Below, in pieces: positions 26,776 to 40,439 of a stretch of DNA of 64,000 nucleotides. The notes below the pieces were generated by a model, which was not told where the DNA came from, searched no databases, and saw only the letters and a list, made by a program, of their open reading frames with translations. Position 1 is the stretch's first letter. Every line of letters begins with the position of its first letter. Origin of the DNA: Neocallimastix lanati (nom. inval.) (lineage: Eukaryota > Neocallimastigomycota > Neocallimastigomycetes > Neocallimastigales > Neocallimastigaceae); contig JACVTC010000142.1 of NCBI GenBank assembly GCA_016946835.1, positions 62,001 through 126,000 of the forward strand, read 5' to 3'. Position numbers and translations under genes: made by a program.

Positions 26776-29700
26776 AATAAATATATATATATATATATAT
26801 TTTTTTTTTGTTTTATTTTATAATTTTTTAAAAATTTAATTTTATAATATTTTTAATTTTTTTATTGAAAAACTACTATATTTACTTCTCTTTACTTTTT
26901 GTCTTTGTTTTTGTTTTTTACTGCTATTCGTAAGTGTTATTTTCAGATGTATTTTACTTATTTATTTATTTATTTATTTATTACATATACATTATTAATA
27001 ATGCTTTTATTGAAATTGTTGTAATTATAATAATTGAAATTTTAAGCAAAAAAATGATTTATTTTCATTAATAAAAGTTTTATTTTATTTTTGAATTTTT
27101 TGATTAATTAAATTAATATAAATATTACGGTTATAAGTATAATATGACTTAATATTCTTTTTAATATATTAATATTTACAAAAAATATTTGCAATACAAA
27201 TTATTTAGTTAAAAGTTATAATAATTATTACTATTTGAGTATAAAAGTTTTGTTACTATTTATTATTATATTTAATAAATAAATCCTTGATTTAAATTAA
27301 GTAATTAAATAATTATTGTATTTCATAAAATAATGCTTCTTTTCAAACAACAAAAAAAAAAAAAAAAAAGGTGCTTCATATTTTATTTATTGTGTTATTA
27401 TATATTGAATTTACATAATTATCATTTTTTTTATTATTTAATAATATAAATTGACATAATATTCTTATATTGTCTTTCTTTTAAATATATAAATATATAT
27501 TATTTTTATTATTATTACAATTTAATAAAAAAAAATAAAATAAATTAGAAGTTTTCACTTTCATTATCATTACTAATAATATTAATTATTAATTTGTATA
27601 TTATTTTTTTATATATATATATTTATCATATTTACCTGAGATAAATAATAGTATATAAAAATATTGTTGAAATAATAAAAAATACAAAAAAAAAAATTAA
27701 AAATAAAAAATAAAAAAAAAAAGAGAGAAAAAGTGAAAAAGGGATAGATAAAGAGATAAAAAGAAAAGGAACGATATTATTATTAATTATATAATGAATA
27801 ATAAATTAATGAGTTTGGAAATTTCGTTAGCTTTTCAGTATCAAATAAAAAAAGAGAGAAAGATATATATATAGTTTTTCTTCTTCTTCCTTTGTTCTGA
27901 AATATATTTAATTTTTTAATAAAATATAATTGATATATTTGATAAATATTTTTCTAAAAAAGTAATAATAAGTATAGTATAATATTAATATAAAAAAAAA
28001 AGGTTTTAGATTAGTAAAAACTATCATATATATGTTTTTTTTTTATACGTTTTATTTTCTTTTATCATTAATACAAAAAAAAATTTTCTATTAAAAAGGA
28101 AATATTTAATAAAAGTTAAAAATTAATGTTTAGTATATTAAAAAATTTTTATTCCATTATTAAAACTATTTCTTTTAAAAAAGAACTTAAACTAATATAC
28201 AAATATATATAAATTAAATCAAATAACTTAGAAAAATGAATATTATTATTGTTTTATTCTTTAGTTTTTCAATTTCTTTTATTTTTAATAATCTCACTTT
28301 TTATCGTTGTTATAGTTTTATTAGTTATATATATTAAATAATTTTTATTCATTTTGTATATTTTTTTTTTGTTTTATATATGTATATAATTAAAACAAAT
28401 ATTAATTTTTTCTATTTTTGATTCTTTTATGTTTTTAATAAGTTTGATAGAATGTTTTTTTAATTATTATTATTATTATTTAACAATTATATTATTTTAA
28501 TAATATTATTTTATATTGCCTTTTATTATTATATTTCTTTTTTTTCCAATTAACTTTTCATTATGTAAAGAAATACTTAATATTAATTACCTTTTTTTTG
28601 TAATAATTAACAAAAATTAAATAAATGTTAACCTTTATAATTTTGGTTTATTTTTTTTAAATTGTTAATTTATTAAATCTTTTTGTATAGTTATTGCTAT
28701 TTTGAAAGTATGAATATGTAATTTTAGGAATCTAAATATGATTAATAATTCTAGGTTTGCATTTAAAATTTTTTAAAACTTTTCACTCTCTTCTTTTATT
28801 AAATATTTATTTGGTTATTATTCTTTCTATGATAATATAATATATTATATAATAATATAATATTGAAAAGACTATTATAAAGAGTTGAAAATAATAATAA
28901 TAATAATAATAAAAATAATAAAAAGTAAATTTAAATTAAATTCAAGAAAAAAAATTGAGAAAAAAAAAGTTTTCTAATTTTACTAATTTTTTTTTTTTTT
29001 TTTAATTTTTATATTCGTATAATTTTTTTAATATTTATTTTTTTTCTCGATATATCAATATCATTTATTTCTCTATAATAAATAAACAATAAAATTAAAG
29101 GAAAGGGTATTAAAGATATAATGATAATAAAAATAAAAAAAGAAGTGAAAAAAAAAAAAAAAAAGTAAGGAAAAATTCAAATATATATTAATTTAATATA
29201 TATACTATAGATATATTAAAATCATTCTAAATTTCATTATTTTCATTTTTTAATTTATGAATGTAAAAAAATAAAAATAAAAATAAAAATAAAAATAAAA
29301 ATTTAAATAAAAATAAAATTAAATAAATAAATAAATAAATAAATAATAAGATAATTAATAAACTATTAATATTTAATATACTATATTAAAAAATATAATT
29401 AATTATATAAAGTATAATATACAAATAAAATATATTAAAAAAGTATTTAATATAAACGAAAAAGTTAGTATTGAATAATATATTACTATAAACTTTAATT
29501 TTTTTTTTTTTACTACATGATTTTTCATTAATCATCATTATTTATTATATTATTATTTAATTATTATTATTCCTTTTCTACTTCTTCTCTTTATTATTAC
29601 TATTATCATTATTCTTATTTCATATTGTATTACTGTGCTATCATATTTTTTTTTAGCTTATTGTTAATTATTACTAATATAACATTTTCGATATTTATTA

Positions 29701-30483
29701 TTAATAATAAAATATAAGTATTTATAATTTCTGGGCTTTCATGCATATGCATATTATTATAATAGTAAAATATGTAAATTTTATAATTCAATAAATTAAA
29801 ATTTTAATATATATATATATAATATTTCAAAATTATAAATTGTTTTAAATGATATATCGTATTAATATATAACGATATAGATATATTACAAAGATAACTA
29901 AAACTACGAATTAATATTATGTAATTTTTTTTATGTTCTGTTCTATTCTGTTTTTTTTTTTTTTTTTTTGCTATTTTTGTTATTTTGATTTTTATTAATT
30001 AAATTAAGTTCGAACTAAAATTAATATATAAAGCAATATATTGCAATATATTGTAATAACAATAAATTTTATAATTTTTTTAAAAATACAGTCTAATATA
30101 ACTTTTGTTTCCACTTCAAAAGAAATGATTGATTAACATTTTATCAGTGATAGCTTAAAATACTTATAATTAGATTAATATAATAATAAAAATGAAATTA
30201 TATAAATTCTATAATTATATATAACAAATTATGCAGTTTATTTAAAAAACGAAAAAAAAATTAATGATAAAAAGTATTTGTGATGTAACTGATGAATATT
30301 GATGAATAATATGCTTAGTTGCGATTAAAAATATAATGAAAAAACTCTACCTATTAAAGTTTTTAACTAAAGAAGAAATGATTTTGAAGAAGATCGATAC
30401 AAAAAAAGTACAACAAAAAATTATATTTGTTTGTTTAATTAAGTAATTAATTATTTATTTAGTTTGTTAGTTATTTATTTAGT

Positions 30484-30538
30484 TATTTATCTATTTATCT
30501 ATTTATCTATTTATCTATTTATCTATTTATCTATTTAT
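30484..30538. repeat. Octamer tandem repeat (TTTATCTA)n
   Basis: About seven near-perfect copies of an 8-bp unit (ATTTATCT in rotation) inside the gene-free stretch. It is flanked on the left by related TTAGTTATTTAT units. Confidence 0.8.
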
Positions 30539-32123
30539 TAATTTAAAAACTATTTTTTCTTTTTTTTTTTTAATTTTTAATTTTTAATTTATTTTTTTAA
30601 TTAAATTTTAATTCTATTTTAATTAAGATTTCTATAGAAAAAATAAATTAAAAATGATTGATGGTAATAAGAAACACAGAATAAAAAAAAAAATTATAAT
30701 AAAATAACTTTAAGTTACTAAATAATTCCATATTTAATTAGAAATAATTAAGTTAAAAAAAAAATGGAATTAAAAACGAATATATATAATATCTAAAGAA
30801 ATATAATATATTAATGTTATGTTATTTAAATAAATATAAAAAATAAAGTATTACTCATTTCGATCTAAAAAATATAATAAAATTTTACTTCTTTTTTTAA
30901 TTATTTAAAACAAAAAAAATTATATTACCTATTCAATTAATGATATTATGTATATAATAATATATTGGAGAGTATATAATATATCAATATAATATATATT
31001 ACTGATTATAAAAATTATTATTTTCATATTGAAAAATCTGTTTTCGATAGTTTCAATATGAATTAACTTCTTTTTTTTTTATATCATGTAAATATTATAA
31101 TACAAATTAGCTTTTAGTTTAATTAGAAAAAAAAATAAATAAATATAAAATTGAATTTGAATTTAAATTTAAAATTTAAAAGTAGTGCCATATTAAAAAA
31201 AAAATATCTATATATATATTAATAATAAATAGTATTATTTTTAGGAAAAAGATCTTTGATGTAATAATTCTTGTAAATATTAGCTATAGTTCTTAAAAGT
31301 AGTCAATATAGAATAAAGCTCTAATATTTATATAATATTTTTAGAAGATAATCCATGACATAATTAAATATGAAAATATAAAATAAAGTAATAAAAAAAA
31401 TAGTATATATAAAATAGATAATACTATTTACAAATTAAGTACTCCAATTTATAAATATATCATTCGTTTGATATATTTATTATAAAAAAAAAAAAAACCG
31501 AAAAAAAAAATTAAATTACAATTACAATTATACACGAATTCAATAAAAATTTTAATAATTATAAAAAAAATAATAATAATAATATATATTTTTCCAAATT
31601 TGGTATTATTAATATATTTAAAGTTTTTAATTTACAGAAATTTTATACAAATTAATTTAGAAGAAAAAATTTTTGGTTAAACAAATAAAAAAATAAACTA
31701 ATTATTATTTGAATAAATTGGAATTATATTTGAAAATATTTATATTTTTATAAATAAGGTTTTTTATTCGTAATCCATTAATCAATATAATAATAATAAT
31801 AGTAATAATAAAAAGATAAATTTTATTTATAATATTAAAAAATTAGTATTTGTAATTATTTTATATCTATATTATTTTATCAATAGAGGAATTACTTTAA
31901 TTTGTATAGCCATCATAAATTCATTATTATCAATAATAATTTTATTATTTATTTTTTTTTTTATATTATTTTGTATTTATATTCTTAAATATTATTTAAT
32001 TCATTTACTATTTCTATTTAATATTTCTTTATTTATATTATTATGATTAATAATCGGAAAAAAATTTTAAAAAGATTTATTAAACTAAATATAGTTTAAT
32101 AACAGAAATTCATGTTTATATTT

Positions 32124-32163
<40 letters not shown>

Positions 32164-32431
32164 AAATCAATATATCAATAGAATATAACAATTGATAGAT
32201 TTATTATTACTATGTATCAAATAATATTTGCTTTATATTGTTGATGATCTCCTTATTATTATCAATAATTCTATTATTACTACTAGCATTACAAAATTAA
32301 CACATACCATTATTTATATATTTATTAATTTATCATTTATTTATTTTTATTTATTTATTTATTTATTATTTATTTATTTATTATTTATCTATTTATTTAC
32401 ATATTAATATTCTACTTCATAAATACTAATT

Positions 32432-32752
32432 TTAAGTTATATAAGAAAGAATAATTTGAATATTCTTTTCCATAGAAAATATCCAATTAATATATTTATT
32501 CTCTTTTATCTTTTTAATATCTTCATCCTGATTATTTAAGCGTTGTTGTTTAGTTTTATTTTTAGTTTCTAAATTATTCATATATAATACTTCTTTTTTC
32601 CAACCGAGAGGGGAATTTAAATTAACATCTAACTCTGGATCTTTTATTATTATTATTAATATAAATAATAATTATTATTATTATTATTATTATTATTATT
32701 TAAAAATAAATATAGTATTATTATATAAATAATAAATTTAGATTATTTAATA

Positions 32753-32851
<99 letters not shown>

Positions 32852-35800
32852 ATAAATAGATATGTATAAAGATTACTTAAAAATTATTATTAATTATTTA
32901 TAGTTTTACCTTGAATATTAAACAATTGATTTAAATTATTTTGAATTTTCAATTTTTCTTGGTTATCAATTTTATGATCATTATCATTATCATCATATAA
33001 ACTTCTGTGATTTTGAATAATGTTATTAATTGTGGTCATTATTAACCAGACACCATCTTCATCCGTTAAACAAATATTTTTATATACTTGTATTGCCTTT
33101 TTTTGTACTAATTCTATATTTCTATGACTACTTAAACTTGGTAATAATAATTTTTCTAATCGATGATATTCTTCTAATTTTAAACCACCATTTGAAGATT
33201 TATTATCTTTTTCTAATGAATGAATAATAAATGAAAGGGTTTCCAAAATTGAATTTTGTAATTTATTCAAATTTGAATATTTATTCTTAATTTCAATATC
33301 AGATAAACTATCTTTATTTTCTAAAAGCATAACATCGTCACTAAAAAGTGACTGAGAATCTTTTTTTTTTTTAAAAAAAAAAAATGTTTTTATTATTATT
33401 ATTATCGATATACATATATCATATAATATATATTAATAAAAAAATAAAATAAAATAAAATAAAATAAAATAAAAAAAAAAAAAATATTTATAATTAAATT
33501 TAAAAATATTTACTAAATAATATATAATATATTTCAATTATTAATATATATATATATACTATTCCCTTACCTTTTTGATATTTAACTTTTTCAAAATCTT
33601 TTCTTCTTTTAGTATTTGGTGCTCTTTTAAACACTTCAATGGGCATAATTTTTTCATTATATTCTTCAATATAACGAAATAAAATAGGCAATAATTCATC
33701 AGCTACGGCACGATTAAGGAAATCAGCACCAATGGTGGTGGTGGTAATCATTTCATTAATTAATTGAATGGTATCTTTAATGACATGATTAGCAGGATCG
33801 TTTAATCGTTTAAGTAAAGTTGGCCATAATTGATGCACCATAGGGTATAATTCCTTAGGATAATAACCAAATATTTGGAATGAGGCTTTAATCACTCTTA
33901 AACTTTTGGAACGTAATTCTGGTGAATCTGAATTTATATAATAAGAAGTTTCTTTCACCACTTTTAAACATAATTTTTGATCATAGTTCATTTCAACTGA
34001 TTTTTCTTCATCGATTTCTTCTTTTCCTTCTTCATTTTCATTCTTTTCTTCTATATTAATTCCTTCGTGTTCACGTGGATGTTGATCATTTTCTTCTATT
34101 GCCTTTTCATTTTCAAAATTATTTTTATCTTCTTTTTTCTTATGATAATTTTTAAAATAATTTTCGATTTTATTTATGGAATTACTATTATTATTCCTTT
34201 TACCTTCATTAGTATCTAAACTTTTTCCAGTACTATTCTCTTTATTATTATCAATACTATCATTATTATTATTATCGTTGTTGTATTTTTCATTATTATT
34301 ATCATCATCATCTTCTTCTTCTTCTTCATCAGATGAATTTAAAGAAAGATTTTTCAAGAAAAATGATTGAATTTCTGGATCAGCTTGTTGGAAAATATTA
34401 GATTGAATCATTTTTTCAATAAATGCATTATTAGTAGGATTATTTGAAGATTTTTTGTTTTCCATTTCTTTTTTATTTTCATTATCACGATCACTTACAC
34501 CGTTAGGTTTGATAATATCATTTTCCTTTTCATTTTTATTTGAATGATTATCCATATTATTATTATTTTCTTGTTGAAGTAATGAATGTCTATTTAATAC
34601 AGTCATTAATGCTTGGAAAACATCAATCACCAAACATCCAAGACCTGGATTAGTTTTATTTTGATCTAAAATTTCGCAGAGCTCATCAATTGTATCATTC
34701 ATATATTGAATAATTGGATATTGTGATACCTCAATTGCAGCCTTCAACACTCTCGGAGCTTTTATATTATACTCAATGTATCGAAGTTTCTGAGTAACAA
34801 TATTAATAATGTAGTCAACATTATCTAGAATAAGCTCTGAAGCACTAGTATATCCACAAGCCTTACTAACTAAATTAAGACATGACATTGCTAAATCACT
34901 AATAGTTCGATTAATATCTCCTAATTTTTCTAATAAAATATATAGTGTCTCCATTAAATGAATTTTAAAATTATCTCGCATAATAAGAGAAATAGTGGAG
35001 ATACCTTCAAGAATCAAACAATTCTTTAAAATAATTTCATTGAAGGATTCTATTTTATTTTCTGATAAAATGAATTGCTCATTATCGATATGAGGATGAT
35101 ATGGATTATTAATTCTATTTGTTAAAGTGGTACTTGTACCATTATCTCTATTACTATTACTATTACTATAATCAATATCTGAAAATAGTTTTTCATCCAT
35201 TAAGCTTGTAGGCATATCCAACACTTTTGAATGAGTATATTCAAATAAAATATTTTCTAAAAGATTAAAATAAAGTTTTATTCTATTACTGATGATCTCC
35301 TTTTTACTAGCATTTTTCTTGTCATTATTTAATCGATGATAGCCTCCCATACACACTTCATTTAATAAATAGATTGGTGTAATAGTATTATCAGTAAAAT
35401 TATTATTTATAATATATGTGTTTAAGATGTAATCAATTAAAAAGGAAATATCTCCATAATATCCAATTAAATGACATAATTGAGATAGAACTTTAATAAC
35501 CTTATCATCATGTATATATTTAAAATTCTTTTTAGGAAAAAATCTGGAATATCTATAATATTGAGAAGAAAATCGATAAAAACTATTTTCTTCGACTTCT
35601 TTTTCATTATTACTTTCTTTTCTTAAAATTTGATCATCAGGAGCCTCCTTTGTTTCAAAAAATAATCCTATATCATTAATCTTCGTATTTTTAGAAGCCT
35701 CAAGTATATCTACTTGACTATTATTATAATTATAACGATCTTCTATCAATCGAACATCAGATATATCAAAAGTAAGAATTTCAATAAGACTATTAGCCAA

Positions 35801-37266
35801 AAGTTCAATAGAAGTTTGAATTAATATTGTTGACTCATCTTTTAGCAAAATTAAATAACCATTAGCTAAATTGATCATTTCAAGTTTTGTTTTATCACTT
35901 GAAGAAGTTAATAATCTTGGAAAAGATAATATCAATTTTTCAAAATTTTTTTTAAGTAATTCTAAAAATTGTTGATTATTTTTAAATTCTTTTGAAACTT
36001 CATTTATTGTTTCCAAACAAAGAACAGATATTTCTTCTATTTCATCATTTAAATAATATACAAGAATTTCTACTAAGGTTTCCATACAAAGCTGTAAAGT
36101 TAATTTACATTGTTGAATAATAGACTTTGAAAAAAGAATAAATTGTTTTCGAACATTTTGATGAGAATGACCTCTAATGTTAGTTAAAGCATTTAATAAA
36201 TTTAAAATTTTCACAGAAGAAATACTAAGCCATTCCTCGGTAACAACTTCGGATTCCACTTTTAAATCATTTTGATCAAACATTTTTTCAATTTCATTTT
36301 TTTCTACATCTTTCAATTCATTTTTTTTTATTTTTTTATTATTATTATTAGAATTATTAGAATTAATACTAATTTCATCGTTTTTATTTTTATCTTTATA
36401 TAAATTTTGTAAGTCATTCCAAGAAAGTGAATCATTTCTCTTTAAAAATCGAGAATTGATATTATCATTAAAAGCTTTACAAATAACTTGATCCAGTACA
36501 ATTAATGAATTAACTAATACTCTATGGTTATCATTTGAACTTTCAATACATGTTTTTAATAAATTAGATATAATCCCTGGTACAAATTTTACAATAGTAT
36601 TATAATTTAAAAGGTCTACTAAGTATCTCAATACTTCCAAAGCTTCTAATCTCAGTATTAAAAGCTTTTCTTTTTGAGCCAAATCCAAACAAATTGATAT
36701 TATGTGAGGTACTACCATTTTATATAATTTACTATTCAAATTGTTTCTGTCTGCTATATTTTTCTTTTTAAATGAATCCTCATTCTTTAGAATAATTTCT
36801 TCACGATTAGGATAAAATTTTACTAGACATAATATACAGTGAATTGCTGAATATTTTAATTCTTCTGAATTTGATTCTTGACTTGCACATTTTGCTGAAG
36901 CTACCAAAAAATTTTGAAATAATTCCACTGATAATACACAATTCACATGTTCAATAATATAAGTCAAACATTTAAGCACCATTTCAATATTTTGTTTCGA
37001 TGTTTTCTTGTCATTAATAATTTGGACTAATGGAAAACATATATAATCTTCCAATTGAATTAAAATTTCAGATTTTTTAATATCAATAAGTACATTATAA
37101 AGTTTTATTAATCTATCGTTAACTTTTGGTAGATGAGCCCATTGAATATAATTCATAACATCTACACATATTGGTCTTATCTATATATACGAATTAATAT
37201 TTATTAATTTAAAAAAAAAATAATAATAATAATAAAAAATAATAATAATTAATACTATAAAATATA

Positions 37267-37308
<42 letters not shown>

Positions 37309-37529
37309 TAAGTTATTGTTATTATTATTATTAAATAATTGCAATAATTAAAAACTATAAACTAATAAATTCTATGAAAAATGAAATTTTTCATTAATAA
37401 TTATTTAAACAAAATTACTATTTTATTTTCAAGATTGCATTATATATTATATATATTCATTATTTATTAATAGTATAATAATTAATTAACCTTTAAAAAT
37501 GTTTCTTGAATTTCATCCTCCAAATTCAT
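32432..37529 (-). CDS. TTI1: TTI1, TELO2-interacting protein 1 (4 exons, 1435 aa)
   Basis: HEAT-repeat subunit of the Tel2-Tti1-Tti2 complex, a cochaperone that with Hsp90 matures PIKK kinases (TOR, ATM, ATR). Exons 37529-37491, 37180-33571, 33359-32910 and 32640-32432 sum to 4308 nt in frame; 5' sites are GTTAAT, GTAAGG and GTAAAA. The N-terminus reads ETFLKIRPICVDVM and soon QLEDYICFPLVQIIN, matching the opening LRPVCV...YILFPL of TTI1. The C-terminal block GYYPKELYPMVHQLWPTL, with KRLNDPANHVIKDTI after it, is the other family signature. The protein is longer than the roughly 1090 aa of human TTI1 because of Asn/Asp/Glu/Lys-rich inserts near residues 270-310 and about 905-1075. The first 13-aa exon is short but gives the conserved N-terminus its Met. 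Confidence 0.9.
32642..32852. repeat. (TTA)n microsatellites inside TTI1 intron 3
   Basis: Two TTA/TAT arrays fill most of this intron: one at about 32670-32701 and a longer, nearly perfect one of about 30 triplets at 32757-32850. They are intronic (intron 32909-32641), so they do not change the protein. Confidence 0.85.
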
Positions 37530-40439
37530 TTTTAAATTTATTATAATTGAATTAAAATAATTTGAAAAATTAAATAATAATTTGTAAAATGGTATATTTT
37601 ATTAACTTAATTGATAAACATATATTCTAATATAATATATATTAAAATTTATAAATTAATTTTTTTAAAAAATAGAAAAATTAACAATCCATTTCCTCTT
37701 TTTTTTTTATTTTAAATTATGTTTTAAAAAAATTATTAATTGTTATATTTTAATTTATTATTTATTTTATAAACTATAATAATTACTTCGTTATATGATT
37801 GGTTGGTTAATAATTAGTTTCAATTAATAAAACAATATTTCTGTAGTATTCTTATTTATTCCACTATAATAATGAAATTTTTAAAATTTATAACAAAAAA
37901 TAAAAAAAAATATCGTATTTATTCTATTCTAAATAAAATTTTAAACATTATAAAATATATACATGTATTTTATATATTTATATATATATATATATAAAAA
38001 TCATTACTTATATCAATTAATTAATACTTAACTTTTTTTTTGTTACTTAATATTCTCCTTTTATAATTAAATAAAAATCTTTAAATTATAATAAATGATT
38101 ATTTTTATCATTAGTATTTAAGTTGATGATTGTAATCACTTTATTAATATTATTAATATATATTATTTTTTTTTAAAATTTGTTTTGTTATTACATGTAT
38201 TTAAATATCAATTTTTAAAAAAAAAAAAAGGTTACAATTATTTTATTATATTGTTATTTATATTTTATTTTATTAATTATATTTTAAATTGATTAGATTA
38301 CATAAACTTTATTATTTGATAAACTTTTTATTAAATATTTTTTTGACTAATATTCTTTAAAAACAATTACAAATAAATATTAAATATATATATTAATATT
38401 TATAAAAAATATTTATATAAATACTAAAAAACAATAATGAAACAATGAAGTATTTTATAATTATTTATTATCTTGACCAATATTTATAAAAAAAAAAAAA
38501 AAAAAAAAGAAAGAAGAAAAAAAGATATATAAAAAAAAATATATATGAAAATTTTACATGTTTTTCAGAAGGAAAAAATAAATTAAAACAATATAGCATC
38601 AAATAATAATTCTTATAAATATTATTTATTTAAAATAAATATAATTAATTGAACATAAAAAATAAATATATATATTTTTTTTAATTTTTATTATACCTTT
38701 TTTTATAATAGAAACTAAAGATAAGGAATTCAATGTGTAGGTTTTTTTAAAGTTTATAGAATTATATATATAAAAATATTACTTAATGTTTTTTTTTTAA
38801 GAATTAAAATATATATATGCCATTAATGAATTTTATGTATTTATTTTAGTATACTATATTATATAATAATATTAATACTATTATTCTTCATCATTAATAG
38901 AACGTTATATTATTGTTAAAAATAAATATATTGACATGTTTATAAATATGAATTTTTTTAATTATTATTATTTATTAGTTTAAAATATACAAATATAATT
39001 GTATAAAATATAGAATATTAATAATTGTTGACTAAAGGGATAATATTAAAAAAAAAAAAATCAAATTCGTTTTTAAATTTTTTTGTAATACGGTAAAAAA
39101 AATAATAATAAATAAATAAAAATATAATAATTAATGTCATAGTTTTTATGTTTTAAAGTTTAATTTTATTTTCAAAATAAGAGATAATTTGTAATTATTA
39201 TGATATTATTATTTAAATATTTAATTATTGTTAGTTTAAATAATAAATTATTTCTCTTTTATATTATTTTAAATTATTTTTTAATTTTTTTTTAAAAAAA
39301 AAAAAAAAGATTTTAAAAAGCAATAAAAAACTATATATTAGTTACGTTCGAAATATAAATAACAAATAGTATTAATTTATATGACCATTAATCTAATAAT
39401 TTTTTTTTTTTGTTAAATTTTTAATCTTTATGTAAGAAACTTATCATAAAATTGTAATTAAATTAAATAACATATATTAATTTATAAATACAATATATAT
39501 TTAAATAATAAAGGTATTATCTTACAAATATTATTCATATATTATTTTATTAATAGAAAAAATTTTTTTTTGAAAATTTCAAACTTTAATAAATAATATA
39601 TATGATGTGAAAATGAATAAATAAATAAATAAGTAAATAAATCAATAAATTAATAAATGAATAATAAATTAATAGATAAATAAATAATATTTATTTTTAT
39701 TTAATTAAATTAGTTATTTGTTTTAATTTAAATAGATATTTTTAAGTTGAACCCATAACAATTGCACTATCAGAAACTTAAAACCTTAATAATTAATAAA
39801 ATGATAATAATAATAAAATGAAACAATAAATATATATATGCATGTTTTTTTTTTTTTTTTTTTTTTTTTTTTCCAGTCTTTTTTTAAAAAAATAATTAAA
39901 AAATTAATTTTATTTAATTATATCTTATATTTTTTTTATCAATTTTATTTTTTATTTATTACATAAATTATACTTATTAACCCACAACTATTGATTTTTA
40001 TTAATATAAAAAGTATAACCAATTTTCAATATACAATTTAACATTAATATTTTTTTATATAAATTGATAGTTTTATAATATAAGATATAAATTATTATTT
40101 TTATTTTTATTATTATTTTTGTTATCTAATTTTATTTAATTATATCTTATATTTTTTTTATCAATTTTATTTTTTATTTATTACATAAATTATACTTATT
40201 AACCCACAACTATTGATTTTTATTAATATAAAAAGTATAACCAATTTTCAATATACAATTTAACATTAATATTTTTTTATATAAATTGATAGTTTTATAA
40301 TATAAGATATAAATTATTATTTTTATTTTTATTATTATTTTTGTTATCTTTAAATATATAGAAGTAAAAAAAAAAAAAAAAAAACATTTTCAACTTTACA
40401 TTTTATATAATAATTATTAAAAAATTTCAGAAACATAAC
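37530..40439. other. Intergenic between divergent genes, with a 222-bp duplication
   Basis: About 2.9 kb between the divergently transcribed TTI1 and RING-CH genes, so it must hold both promoters. Otherwise A/T filler: A runs near 38489-38508 and 39296-39308, a T run at 39846-39872, and the exact 222-bp duplication at 39906-40349. No open frame. Confidence 0.6.
39906..40349. repeat. Exact 222-bp tandem duplication
   Basis: 39906-40127 and 40128-40349 appear identical base for base, including the lengths of the internal T runs. Each unit carries the unusual TATTAACCCACAACTATTG patch. The second copy ends 90 bp upstream of the start codon of the RING-CH gene. Identity in such slippage-prone sequence implies a very recent event or an assembly artefact. 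Confidence 0.9.

Larger units (their letters stand above)
26681..32431. other. Gene-free AT desert of about 5.7 kb
   Basis: No open frame with exon character was found on either strand. Contents include the (TTTTA)n tract next to the Sel1-gene start, purine-rich patches (27721-27772, 29096-29165), an octamer tandem repeat at 30484-30538, a (TTTA)n tract near 26958-26985 and 32325-32400, and an A run at 32131-32161. Slightly mixed patches around 30100-30170 and 30280-30415 do not translate into anything recognisable. Confidence 0.6.
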
